DNA from: JACVRW01 sp038323835
GTDB lineage: Bacteria; Actinomycetota; Thermoleophilia; Solirubrobacterales; Thermoleophilaceae
Length of the DNA stretch: 64,000 nucleotides
Assembly (NCBI GenBank): GCA_038323835.1
Contig: JBBQHI010000002.1
Location: forward strand, 124,001-188,000
Direction: 5' to 3'
The notes beneath the pieces are model-generated. The model saw only the letters and a list, made by a program, of their open reading frames with translations. It had not been told where the DNA came from and ran no database searches. This document shows positions 25,148 to 35,338 of the stretch, in pieces. Position numbers and translations under genes: made by a program. The first letter of the stretch is position 1; each line of letters starts with the position of its first letter.

Positions 25148-25897
25148 ATGGACCTGGGCCTCGACGGGAAAATTGCGCTCGTAACGGGAGCCTCCGCGGG
25201 CATCGGCCGAGGCATCGCCGCGGCGCTCGTCGCCGAGGGCGCCGGCGTCGCCGTCAGCTCACGCTCCCGCGAGCGCATAGACGCGGCTGCAGCGGAGATC
25301 GGGGCGCGGCCGTACGTGTTCGACTCCGCCGACCTGGCCGCGGCACCCGTCCTGCTGGCGAGCGTGGAAGCCGACCTGGGGCCGATCGACGTACTCGTCA
25401 CGAACACCGGCGGCCCGCCGATGGTGCCGGCGGGCCTCGACACAACCCGCGAGCAGTGGGAGGCCGCCTACCGGGAGCTGGTGCTCTCCCCCATATCGCT
25501 GATCCAGCCCGCCGTCAGCGGGATGGGCGAGCGCGGCTTCGGGCGGGTGCTGAACATCTCGTCGAGCGCCGTGCACGAGCCGATCCCCGGGCTCCTCCTG
25601 TCCACGGCTCATCGCAGCGCCCTGCTGGCCACCTTCAAGCAGCTCTCGCGCGAGGTCGCGGGCCGCGGCGTGACCTTGAACACGATCCTCCCCGGGCGCA
25701 TCGCCACGGACCGTCTGACCAAGGTCTACGGCTCGATCGACGCGGCGCAGGAGGTGGCCGCGGGGCAGGTGCCCGCCGGCCGGCTCGGGACAGTGGAGGA
25801 GATCGCCGCAGCCGCGGCCTTCCTCTGCTCAACGTCCGCGAGCTACGTGACCGGGGTCGCCCTGCGCGTGGACGGCGGGCTCACGCAGAGCATCTGA
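25148..25897 (+). CDS. SDR-family protein lacking the catalytic Tyr/Lys
   Basis: 249 residues, Rossmann fold with the cofactor loop VTGASAGIGRGIAAAL and a VTNTGGPP motif in place of NNAG. The catalytic Ser region (NISSSAVHEPIPGL, residues about 136-149) is present. The usual YxxxK is replaced by SxxxR (Ser152, Arg156 in LSTAHRS). A known SDR subgroup has this change, so it may be a non-classical reductase or a non-catalytic binder. It ends RVDGGLTQSI like FabG-type SDRs. Confidence 0.88.
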   Translation: MDLGLDGKIALVTGASAGIGRGIAAALVAEGAGVAVSSRSRERIDAAAAEIGARPYVFDSADLAAAPVLLASVEADLGPIDVLVTNTGGPPMVPAGLDTTREQWEAAYRELVLSPISLIQPAVSGMGERGFGRVLNISSSAVHEPIPGLLLSTAHRSALLATFKQLSREVAGRGVTLNTILPGRIATDRLTKVYGSIDAAQEVAAGQVPAGRLGTVEEIAAAAAFLCSTSASYVTGVALRVDGGLTQSI

Positions 25898-25933
25898 CGC
25901 TCCGCGCGAACCCGCCTTCCCCGAGACCTCTAC

Positions 25934-28237
<2,304 letters not shown>

Positions 28238-28353
28238 GAGGGGTACTTACGTTGAGTAAGGAAGTCTAGCGGCGGGGGTGGCGGGCGTCTGCGGCGCGGC
28301 CCGAGCCCCTGTCTGAGGCTGATGAGGACGGCCATGCACCAGGTGCCGTCGCA

Positions 28354-28404
28354 GGGGGCTGGGCGAGTAATGCCGCTTATGACCGCACCAGTCGCCCAAC
28401 CCCC
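28354..28404. repeat. Second palindrome family, copy 2
   Basis: GGGGGCTGGGCGA (28354-28366) faces TCGCCCAACCCCC (28392-28404): 12 of 13 positions pair. The loop contains GCTTATGACC. It lies in the divergent lon/rpiA gap, 6 bp from the start of copy 3's surroundings. Confidence 0.65.
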
Positions 28405-28410
28405 CACGGC

Positions 28411-28462
28411 TGAGGGGTTTGGCGAGTTACCGGGCGTATGACCCGGAACGCCGCCAAACCCC
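28411..28462. repeat. Second palindrome family, copy 3
   Basis: GGGGTTTGGCG (28414-28424) is exactly complementary to CGCCAAACCCC (28452-28462). The loop holds a second stem, CCGGG (28430-28434) with CCCGG (28442-28446), around CGTATGA. It is adjacent to copy 2 and about 30 bp before the rpiA start. Confidence 0.7.
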
Positions 28463-28492
28463 CAACGCCCACCGCGTGCGATATTGCCCAGC

Positions 28493-29173
28493 GTGAGCGC
28501 CGACCCCGACTCGCGCGCCCGACAGGCCGCTGCCGAGGCCGCCGCCGCGCTGGTGGAGCCGGGCATGACCATCGGCCTCGGGTCGGGTCGTGCGGTCTGG
28601 GCGCTGGTGGACATCCTCGGGACCCGGCGCGACGTTCGGGCCGCGGTGGCCTCCGAGCGCTCCCGGACGCTGGCCCAGGCCGCCGGGATCGAGCTCGTGG
28701 AGCTGGACGGGACCCTGGAGCTGGACCTGGCGCTCGACGGGGCCGACGAGGTGGACCGGAGCGTGGGCCTGATCAAGGGCGGCGGCGGAGCGCTACTGCG
28801 GGAGAAGATCGTGATCGCGGCCGCGGCCAGGTTCGTGGTGGTGGCCGAGGAGACCAAGCGCGTCGAGCGCCTCGGTGAACGCTTCAAGCTGCCCGTCGAG
28901 GTGGTGCGATTCGCCTGGCCCGACACACGCCGTCGCCTGCTGCCGCTGGTGGCGGGCGCCGATCTGCGGATGGACGGCGACGAGCCCTACGTGACCGACG
29001 AAGGCCACCTCATCCTCGATTGCGGCGTCCCGCCGGACGCCGATCTCGGAGCGCTGGACGCGCAGCTCGAGCGGGTGACCGGCGTGGTGGAGCACGGCCT
29101 CTTCCTCGGGATAGCCGAGCAGGCCATCCTCGGCCGGGCCGACGGCACCGTAACCGTGCTCCAGCCTGCCTAG
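28493..29173 (+). CDS. rpiA: RpiA: ribose-5-phosphate isomerase A
   Basis: Interconverts ribose-5-P and ribulose-5-P in the pentose phosphate pathway. Motifs in order: TIGLGSGRAVWALVD (phosphate site), LDGADEVD (catalytic Asp pair), IKGGGGALLREKI (catalytic Glu/Lys), DCGVPPDADLGALD and GVVEHGLFLG. The canonical GSGST-type loop has Arg in place of Thr (GSGRA). About 226 residues. The GTG at 28493 or the TTG at 28484 could start it. The stop shares CTAG with the convergent gene. Confidence 0.93.
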   Translation: MSADPDSRARQAAAEAAAALVEPGMTIGLGSGRAVWALVDILGTRRDVRAAVASERSRTLAQAAGIELVELDGTLELDLALDGADEVDRSVGLIKGGGGALLREKIVIAAAARFVVVAEETKRVERLGERFKLPVEVVRFAWPDTRRRLLPLVAGADLRMDGDEPYVTDEGHLILDCGVPPDADLGALDAQLERVTGVVEHGLFLGIAEQAILGRADGTVTVLQPA

Positions 29174-29877
29174 AGCTCCCCCGCCCCCACCGCCACCGGC
29201 CCCGACCGGCCCCGCTCGCCCGGCGGGCGGAGCAGCAGCCGGACCTCGCTCGCGAAGTTCTCCGCCGCGGTGAGGTACGCGGCCTGGCGCAGCGTGACTC
29301 GGAGCGTGGCCCGGCCATCGGCCGCACCCCCCACCCCTCCTCGTGCATCGCTCGCCCCGGCACCGCCGGCCCCGTCGCGCAGCCCCAGCAGCTCAACGGA
29401 TTCGAGCGCCACCACCGTCCGACCTCCACCCCCGCCGGGCTCGCTCGACACCAGCACGTCCACCCGGGATCCGGGTGGCGCCCCGGCCACTGAGGCGCCT
29501 CCGGCCACGCCCACCTCCACGGCCCGCTCGCCGCGTCGCAACGCTCCGGGCGAACGCTCGGTCCTCGTGTCCCGGAGCCGGCTGACGGTGACGTAGCTCC
29601 CGCGCGGCAACGCGGTGGCCGACCTCAGGCCGGCCGCCTCGGCCACCGTGGCCAGCCCGTCCGGCGGCGCGTAGCGGGCCGGCACCCGCGCCAGGCGGAG
29701 CGCTCCCCGGCGCATCACGGCTCCGGGCGCGACCTCGCGGGCGGTGACCACCACGGGCACCTCCGCTCCCACCCGGGCCTCCACGTCGCGCTCCAGCCCG
29801 TGCACGTGAGATGCCGCCAGTCCCCCGCAGGCGAGCGACAGCAGCAGGAGCACCGCCCCGCGCCGCCGCGGGCTCAC
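29170..29877 (-). CDS. SAF-domain protein, CpaB/RcpC-like
   Basis: About 235 residues: N-terminal membrane helix (RGAVLLLLSLACGGLAASHV), then a SAF-type domain (VPVVVTAREVAPGAVMRRGA and LPRGSYVTVSRLR), then an RcpC/CpaB-like beta-rich domain (PPGSRVDVLVSSEP, TVVALESVELLGL, TLRVTLRQAAYLTAAENFAS). CpaB/RcpC proteins help Tad pilus secretins. The GTG at 29877 overlaps the kinase stop as GTGA, placing it in an operon with a two-component system. It could serve the tadABC genes 12 kb away. Confidence 0.75.
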   Translation of the reverse strand: MSPRRRGAVLLLLSLACGGLAASHVHGLERDVEARVGAEVPVVVTAREVAPGAVMRRGALRLARVPARYAPPDGLATVAEAAGLRSATALPRGSYVTVSRLRDTRTERSPGALRRGERAVEVGVAGGASVAGAPPGSRVDVLVSSEPGGGGGRTVVALESVELLGLRDGAGGAGASDARGGVGGAADGRATLRVTLRQAAYLTAAENFASEVRLLLRPPGERGRSGPVAVGAGEL

Positions 29878-30536
29878 GCCGCGCGGGGGCCAGGAGGATC
29901 GGGGAGCTCGAGCGATGCCACCACGGCGTCGTCCTCGCTCCGCACGTCGAGGCCGCCTCCCATCTCCTGCGCCGCACGCTTGGCGATGCCCAGTCCGCGC
30001 CCACGTCCGCGTCCGGCGCGGCGCGGTTTGGCAGCCCCCGGGGGATTCCGGAGCTCGAGCCGCGTTCCCGTGGGTGTGCGGCGAGCCGTGACCTCGAGCT
30101 CGCCGCCGCCGTGCTCGGCCGCGTTGTCCACCAGATTTCCCACCACCTGCGCCAGCCGCCCACGGTCCGCCTGGACCACGGGTCCGCCGGCGCGCGGAAC
30201 CGGCCGCTCCTCCCATGCGGCGGCCGCGGCCCCCGCGAAGCGCGACAGGTCCACCGGCGATCCCGGCTCGGCGCGCGGGTCGGCGCCGCAGGCCCGGCCG
30301 AGATCGACCAGCCCGGCACGCAACCGCTCGAGCTGGGCCTCCACCACCTCCACGCGCTCGTCCCCGCCCGGGGCACGGCCCCAGCGCTCGCACGCCAGGG
30401 CCAGCGCCGTGACCGGGCCACGAAGCTCGTGCTCGGCCCACTCGACCCGGCGCAGGCGTCGCGCAAGTACCACCACTCGTGTGGTGGTCAGGGTCAGCGC
30501 GGCCAGTGCCAGGAGGGCGGTGCCCGCTCCGGTCAC
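29874..30536 (-). CDS. Sensor histidine kinase, minimal
   Basis: About 220 residues with a single short membrane helix (LLALAALTLTTTRVVVLARR) and no sensor domain. H-box WAEHELRGPVTALALA, N-box RLAQVVGNLVDNAAEHGG and a glycine-rich loop RGLGIAKRAAQEMGGGLDV are present; the ATP lid is short. The GTG start overlaps the response regulator stop as GTGA. It presumably phosphorylates the upstream-encoded regulator; its signal is unknown. Confidence 0.85.
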   Translation of the reverse strand: MTGAGTALLALAALTLTTTRVVVLARRLRRVEWAEHELRGPVTALALACERWGRAPGGDERVEVVEAQLERLRAGLVDLGRACGADPRAEPGSPVDLSRFAGAAAAAWEERPVPRAGGPVVQADRGRLAQVVGNLVDNAAEHGGGELEVTARRTPTGTRLELRNPPGAAKPRRAGRGRGRGLGIAKRAAQEMGGGLDVRSEDDAVVASLELPDPPGPRAA

Positions 30537-31240
30537 GGCGCGTCCGTCAGGCGATAGCCCACGCCGCGCACGTTCAACACCCACCGCCGTGGGGACGAGC
30601 GGAGCTTCTTCCGCAGCCGGCAGGCGTGGGCGTCCAAGGTTCTCGTGGCACCCACCGATCTGTAGCCCCACACGTCCCGCAGCAGCTCCTGCTTTCCGTA
30701 CACCCGCGTGGGGTCCTCGGCCAGAGCGCGGAGGAGAGCGAACTCCTTCGCGGCGAGATCGATCGAGGCGTCGCCCAGCCGGACCGCCCGCGTGAGCGGG
30801 TCGACAGAGAGCTCGCCCACCCGCAACACGCCCCGGCGCGGCCGGCCCTCGGCCCTGCGCAGCAGCGCGCGGATGCGGGCCAGCAGCTCGGGATAGAGGA
30901 ACGGCTTGCAGAGATGATCGTCGGCGCCGCGCGCGAAGCTGCGCAGCCGGTCGGCCTCGCCGCAGCGACCCGTGAGCACGATCACGGGCACGCCGGGATC
31001 GACGCGCGTGGAGATGCCGTCGGCCGCGCGGACGCGGTCGAGCAGCTCGAGGCCGCTCGGGCCCTGAAGCCCCAGGTCGAGCACCACCATGCCCGGAGCG
31101 CGGGCCTCCACCGCCCGCAGCGCCTCGTCCACCCCCGCGGCGCCGAACACCCGGAAGCCGTCGGCCTCGAGATTGTCGGCGAGGAAGCCTCGGGTAGCCT
31201 CGTCGTCCTCAACAAGGAGCAGGGAGCGATGCTCGTCCAC
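30533..31240 (-). CDS. OmpR/PhoB-family response regulator
   Basis: 235 residues: receiver domain with acidic pocket (LLVEDDEATRG), phospho-Asp in VVLDLGLQGPSG, conserved Thr in VIVLTGRCG and Lys in CKPFLYPEL; then a winged-helix DNA-binding domain (LAAKEFALLRALAEDPTRVY, then GATRTLDAHACRLRKKL and VRGVGYRL). First gene of an operon with the histidine kinase and CpaB-like gene. A dyad 38 bp before the start could be its operator. Confidence 0.94.
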   Translation of the reverse strand: MDEHRSLLLVEDDEATRGFLADNLEADGFRVFGAAGVDEALRAVEARAPGMVVLDLGLQGPSGLELLDRVRAADGISTRVDPGVPVIVLTGRCGEADRLRSFARGADDHLCKPFLYPELLARIRALLRRAEGRPRRGVLRVGELSVDPLTRAVRLGDASIDLAAKEFALLRALAEDPTRVYGKQELLRDVWGYRSVGATRTLDAHACRLRKKLRSSPRRWVLNVRGVGYRLTDAP

Positions 31241-31277
31241 GCCCCCTTGAGGCGCCGGCGCCCGAAACTCGCCCCGG

Positions 31278-31295
31278 CTGCAACTGTGGTTGCAG
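31278..31295. promoter_or_regulatory. Perfect dyad between divergent genes
   Basis: CTGCAAC, four-base gap TGTG, GTTGCAG. It lies between the response regulator start (31240, minus) and the gene at 31367 (plus). Size and position suit an operator; the binder is unknown. No T-run follows, so it is not a terminator. Confidence 0.45.
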
Positions 31296-31366
31296 GTTTG
31301 GCGCCGGGGGAGGAATCGGTCCTATGATGGCGACGCTCTGCCCGGCCCCCGGGGGCCCACCCTTCT

Positions 31367-31840
31367 ATGGACACTGCGCGACGCGGAAATTACGAGTCCG
31401 GCTCTGACTACGTGCTCGAATACGGTGAGCTCCGGTTCACCTTCAACGAGCGCGACTTCACCGAGCGCGTGGAGCAGGCCGCGGCCAAGCTGGGATTCGT
31501 CCACGGCCGGCTCGCCCTGGAGGAGCGCGAGGACCTCGTGAACCTCGCGGTGAACGGCGAGGTGACGGACGCGCACTCCGAGCTGGGTGAGCACATCAAC
31601 CTGTGCTGGAGCGATCTCCACGGACCCTCGGAGCGCTCTCTCGTCCACTGGATCCGGCGGCTCGTGTTCCGGGGCGCCTGGCTCGACCAGCGCGTGCTGG
31701 AGGGCGAGCTCGAGCTGGTGTTCGACGACGTAACCAACTCGTTCGGCTACGCCCAGCCCGAGCGGAACTTCGAGCTCATCGAGCTCTCGCCCGAGCCCTC
31801 TTGGAGCCGGGTGGCCTACCGCTCCGCGCCCGCGGGTTGA
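31367..31840 (+). CDS. Hypothetical cytoplasmic protein
   Basis: 157 residues, acidic, without signal peptide or membrane helix. It contains LRFTFNERDFTERVEQAAAK, EEREDLVNLAVNGEVTDA and LVHWIRRLVFRGAWLDQRVL. I do not recognise the family. The mix of strands and amphipathic helices suggests a compact soluble domain. It is divergent from the response regulator and 86 bp ahead of the copper-protein gene. Start chosen at the ATG 31367. Confidence 0.75.
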   Translation: MDTARRGNYESGSDYVLEYGELRFTFNERDFTERVEQAAAKLGFVHGRLALEEREDLVNLAVNGEVTDAHSELGEHINLCWSDLHGPSERSLVHWIRRLVFRGAWLDQRVLEGELELVFDDVTNSFGYAQPERNFELIELSPEPSWSRVAYRSAPAG

Positions 31841-31926
31841 CTCGCGCCCTCACGCCCGGCTAGGGTTCTTGCAGCCCGGCTGCGAATAGTGACCGCGCCG
31901 CCGCCCCGAGTGAGGAGAGAACACCG

Positions 31927-33291
31927 ATGCTGATCCGTGGCCTGCTCGTCGCCATCGCCGCACTCGCGCTGCTCGCCCCGGCGGCGAGCGCCAGGGAACA
32001 GATGATCACCCTGTACTCGCCGAAGATCCACTCGCTGCCGTACGTGCACGACACGAAGAGCGTGTCGCTGCAGCCCGACGGCGTGGGCGCCCCCTCGAAG
32101 CCGGGATTCATCACCGGCTGGAAGGAGATGGCGCTGGTGGACAGCAAGGATCCGAAGGCGAAGCCACTGCCCCTGAACAAGATGATGGTGCACCACTTCC
32201 TCTACTTCGCCCGCGGGCGCGTGAACGACGTGGGCGGCGGGTGTTGGAGCGGCGCCGGCTGGATCGGGGGACGCGGAGAGGAGCACCCGCTCGGCCACCC
32301 GCAGATGCCCTCGACGCGGGCGTCCCGCGCCCGCTACGGCATCAACAACCGCACTGCCGAGGGCAAGGCGCCCGGCTGGTCGCTCACCGCGATGGTGATG
32401 AACCACTACAAGAAGCCGAAGGACTTCTACGTGCGGACGAAGATCTACTACACCACCGAGCACCGGCAGTCCGTGATTCCGCTGACGATCGGGAAGTGCA
32501 GCCAGCTCGGCAACGGGATGTCCTACGACGTGCCCGGCGGCGGCAGGAAGGGCTCGAACTTCGTGGACAAGAGCGACTGGGTCGCTCCCTTCAACGGGCG
32601 CATGCTCGTGGCCAGCTCGCACCAGCACGGCGGCGGCAAGTACCAGACGCTCCAGAGCCTCACCTGCAAGCGCCGGATCTTCAAGGCACCCGTGTACTAC
32701 GGGCCGCCCAATCACATCTACAACACGATCCGCCCGATCCTCCACGAGCCCGGGCCGATCGGCACCGGCGCCTACGCCACCCGCGAGGGCATCCCGATCC
32801 GCAAGGGCGAGGTCCTGAGGCGCGTGGCCGTGCACGACAACCACAATCTCCATGTGGCCTCGATGGGCTTCTGGGCCGCCTGGTTCGTCAAGGACGACAG
32901 CGTCAAGCGCTGCGGCAAGATGCCCAAGGACATTGTGGAGATCAACAAGCCGAAGCACTACGACAAGACGCCCGACTTCGACCTGAAGGTCCCCCAGCTC
33001 TCCAAGCCCACCGGCGCCATGTCGGCGTTGGACGGGAACATGCTCTCGGTGGGAGACGACTTCTTCCGCCCCGGCCGCATCACCGCCAAGGCCGGCCAGA
33101 CCGTGACCTGGAGCTTCGGGGGCACAAAGCCGCACTCGGTGACCGTGGCCAACGGGCCGCGCGGGTTCTCCTCGGTGTACTGGGGCAGGACCAGCGGCCA
33201 GTTCAGCGTCACGCCCACCGTGAAGGGCACCTATCGCCTCGTGTGCCTCGTGCATCCGACGACGATGGCCGAGACACTGGTGGTGAAGTAG
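31927..33291 (+). CDS. Secreted copper monooxygenase-like protein (PHM/DBM fold) with cupredoxin domain
   Basis: 454 residues. Signal peptide LLVAIAALALLAPAASA. The body has the histidine pattern of copper type II, ascorbate-dependent monooxygenases: MMVHHFLYF (His89, His90), VASSHQHGGGKY (His232, His234) and VHDNHNLHVAS (His303, His306, His309). From about residue 365 a cupredoxin domain follows with a full type 1 copper set: His403 (KPHSVTV), Cys440, His443 and Met447 (CLVHPTTM). Known PHM-type enzymes hydroxylate peptides or dopamine. The bacterial substrate is unknown, and one could read the first part as a copper-binding non-enzyme. The attached cupredoxin could pass electrons to it. Confidence 0.75.
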   Translation: MLIRGLLVAIAALALLAPAASAREQMITLYSPKIHSLPYVHDTKSVSLQPDGVGAPSKPGFITGWKEMALVDSKDPKAKPLPLNKMMVHHFLYFARGRVNDVGGGCWSGAGWIGGRGEEHPLGHPQMPSTRASRARYGINNRTAEGKAPGWSLTAMVMNHYKKPKDFYVRTKIYYTTEHRQSVIPLTIGKCSQLGNGMSYDVPGGGRKGSNFVDKSDWVAPFNGRMLVASSHQHGGGKYQTLQSLTCKRRIFKAPVYYGPPNHIYNTIRPILHEPGPIGTGAYATREGIPIRKGEVLRRVAVHDNHNLHVASMGFWAAWFVKDDSVKRCGKMPKDIVEINKPKHYDKTPDFDLKVPQLSKPTGAMSALDGNMLSVGDDFFRPGRITAKAGQTVTWSFGGTKPHSVTVANGPRGFSSVYWGRTSGQFSVTPTVKGTYRLVCLVHPTTMAETLVVK

Positions 33292-33295
33292 GTCG

Positions 33296-34429
33296 CTAGA
33301 GGTTGTCGGCGCGCAGGGTGCCGCTGGCGGCCGACACCTGCGGTACGGGCGCGCCGGGTCCCGCGGGATCGAGCACGATGCGGGTGGTGGCCCAGCGCAG
33401 GGCCTCGGACCCCTCGCCCGTGACGGCGATGACCGTGAGCGAGCCGCCCTCCTCGGTGTTGCGACCCGCGCCGAACACGCGGCGGCGGGCGGCGGGGGAA
33501 AGGGTGTCGAGGGAGTCGACCGCCACGACGGCGTCCGCCCCGCGCTCCACTCGGCGCTTGGCCCGCTCAACGGCCAGCTCGGCCGCCTGGGCCTGGGCCT
33601 CGGGGGAGCGGTCGAAGCTGCCCCCGATCACCTCGGCGCCCGAGGACGACCACTCGGCCACCTCCTCGGGGCGGGCTCCGGCAAGCGCGACCTGCACGGG
33701 AACGTCGGATCCGCCCTCGGAGAGGGCGGCCACGATCTCGCGGAGCAGCGTGGTGGCTCCGGCACCTGGCGGGCCTGAGATGGCCACGCGGGAGCCGCGC
33801 CCGTAGGGCACAGCTCCGATGCTCGGCGGTCCGGGCAGCCGCTCGGAGGGATAGACGGCGGTGAGGTCGCTGAAGGAGGGGCGTTCCGCCGGGGGCTCGG
33901 CGGGACCGCCGTTCACGGTCTCGACGTGAATCAGGGAGGGGTGGCGCTCGTTGCGGCGCGCGGGACGCACCGGGCCGCTGACCTCATCGCCGGAGCGCAG
34001 CTCGCAGCGGCGGATCTGGGCCGGAGAGACGTACACGTCCCCGCGCGAGTGTGCGGCGGGATCCACGCGCACGAAGCCGCTGCCGTTGGGCAGGATGTCG
34101 AGCACCCCGGCCACGATCTCCTCCTCAGCCGCGGGCTCGTCCACCACCTCGGGCTCCTCCTCGCCCGCGGGAGCCTCGTCCTCGGGCTCCTCGTCATCGG
34201 CTTCGGGAGCGTCGTCCTCGGGCTCCTCGGCGACGGGGGCGTCGTCGCGGCCGTCGGGCTCATCCTCATCGGCGACTTCGGCGTCCTCGCCGTCCTGCCC
34301 GCGCAGGATGGCGTCCACCAGGTCCGCCTTGCGCTTGCCGCGGAAGCCCTCGACCCCGAGCTCCGACGCGATGGCGTGGAGATCGGCGAGCGGGCTGTCC
34401 TCGAGGTCTTTGCGTTGGAGTACGGGCAC
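33296..34429 (-). CDS. Rho-like protein with lost ATPase residues
   Basis: 377 residues, shorter than Rho (about 420 or more). Domain order is that of Rho: Rho_N helical domain (LADLHAIASELGVEGFRGKR, 14-33), a very acidic linker (45-105), a cold-shock RNA-binding domain (VAGVLDILPNGSGFVRVD, 106-123, and following), then a RecA-like domain. The P-loop reads GPPGAGATTLL (219-229): the Walker A Lys is Ala225. The DERPEEV motif with the catalytic Glu reads GARPEEV (251-257). Walker B-like VVAVDSLDTLS remains. So RNA binding may persist while ATP-driven translocation is probably lost. It could be a regulator of true Rho; this is inference. Confidence 0.8.
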   Translation of the reverse strand: MPVLQRKDLEDSPLADLHAIASELGVEGFRGKRKADLVDAILRGQDGEDAEVADEDEPDGRDDAPVAEEPEDDAPEADDEEPEDEAPAGEEEPEVVDEPAAEEEIVAGVLDILPNGSGFVRVDPAAHSRGDVYVSPAQIRRCELRSGDEVSGPVRPARRNERHPSLIHVETVNGGPAEPPAERPSFSDLTAVYPSERLPGPPSIGAVPYGRGSRVAISGPPGAGATTLLREIVAALSEGGSDVPVQVALAGARPEEVAEWSSSGAEVIGGSFDRSPEAQAQAAELAVERAKRRVERGADAVVAVDSLDTLSPAARRRVFGAGRNTEEGGSLTVIAVTGEGSEALRWATTRIVLDPAGPGAPVPQVSAASGTLRADNL

Positions 34430-34480
34430 GACGTCGACGAACCCTACTCGGCTACTCGGGCGCTTCGCCCGCCCACGGGC

Positions 34481-35335
34481 TCAGGTCGCCCGCTCGACCC
34501 CGTCCAGCACCAGCTGCATCAGGCGGGCGAGGGACCGGTCGATGTTGTCGTTGTCGATCACGGCCACGCCCTCGGCGCGGGCCCGCCCGGCCAGGTGCGT
34601 CTGGAGGGCGCGAATGTCGTCGAATGCGGCCAGATAGCGCTCTGCGGGCCGCGAGCCGGGGCGATGGGAGAAATGGCCGCGGTGAATGTCCTCGTCCTCC
34701 ACCACGAGCAGTGCCTCGACCATCACGCAGCGCCCGCGGAGGCGGTCGTCCAGCGCCCCGGGCAGCACATGGACTCCCTCCAGCACCACCGGCTTGGCCT
34801 CGCCGATGGCCCGGTCCACGATTGCCTCGGTGGCCGCCGACACCAGTTGCGCCTGGTCGGCGAAACCCTCGAGCCCGCCCGCGGCGAAGGCGGAGTAGTG
34901 GACCGTGGGCATGGCCTCCTCGGTGAAGAACGCCCGCAGTACCTGGCGAACCACGTCGGTGGCGATCACCCGGTTCACCCCCAGGCGGCCGGCCAGCATG
35001 GTGGCGAGGGTGGACTTGCCCACCCCTGTGGTGCCTCCGATCATCACCACCAGTGGGCGCTCTAGGCGCCCCAGGCGGGTCCAGGCCCGGAAGCGCCGGA
35101 CCGCGGGATCGCCCTCCTCGGCCTGGAGCACCTCCTCGCAGACGGCGTTCAGGCCCGCCACGTCCAGCTCCCCCGCGCCGCGCTCGCCCAGACGCCGCTC
35201 CACGGCGCGGGCCAGCTCGAAGGAGCGCTCGGGCGAGAGCCCGATGGCCGAGAGGCTCTGCGCCATCAGGCCCTTCGAGTAGGGCAGCCCGTGCCCCTTG
35301 TGGAAGACGATCGTCTCGCCGGCCATCGTGGCCAC
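34481..35335 (-). CDS. 2-phosphoglycerate kinase
   Basis: 284 residues. It would phosphorylate 2-phosphoglycerate to 2,3-bisphosphoglycerate, the first step to cyclic 2,3-diphosphoglycerate. An N-terminal ATP-cone-like region (FHKGHGLPYSKGLMAQSLSA) is followed by the kinase domain with P-loop MIGGTTGVGKSTLATMLA (about 97-114), NRVIATDVVRQVLRAF, and VVLEGVHVLPG. This architecture matches archaeal 2PGK. It lies 3 bp after a gene for cyclic diphosphoglycerate synthetase, which makes the pathway call much firmer. Confidence 0.85.
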   Translation of the reverse strand: MATMAGETIVFHKGHGLPYSKGLMAQSLSAIGLSPERSFELARAVERRLGERGAGELDVAGLNAVCEEVLQAEEGDPAVRRFRAWTRLGRLERPLVVMIGGTTGVGKSTLATMLAGRLGVNRVIATDVVRQVLRAFFTEEAMPTVHYSAFAAGGLEGFADQAQLVSAATEAIVDRAIGEAKPVVLEGVHVLPGALDDRLRGRCVMVEALLVVEDEDIHRGHFSHRPGSRPAERYLAAFDDIRALQTHLAGRARAEGVAVIDNDNIDRSLARLMQLVLDGVERAT

Positions 35336-35338
35336 AGG

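Noticed and set aside
31290..31330. A fourth copy of the second palindrome family (GGTTTGGCG and TATGA nearby)
   Set aside because: No matching right arm, so the similarity is probably chance.
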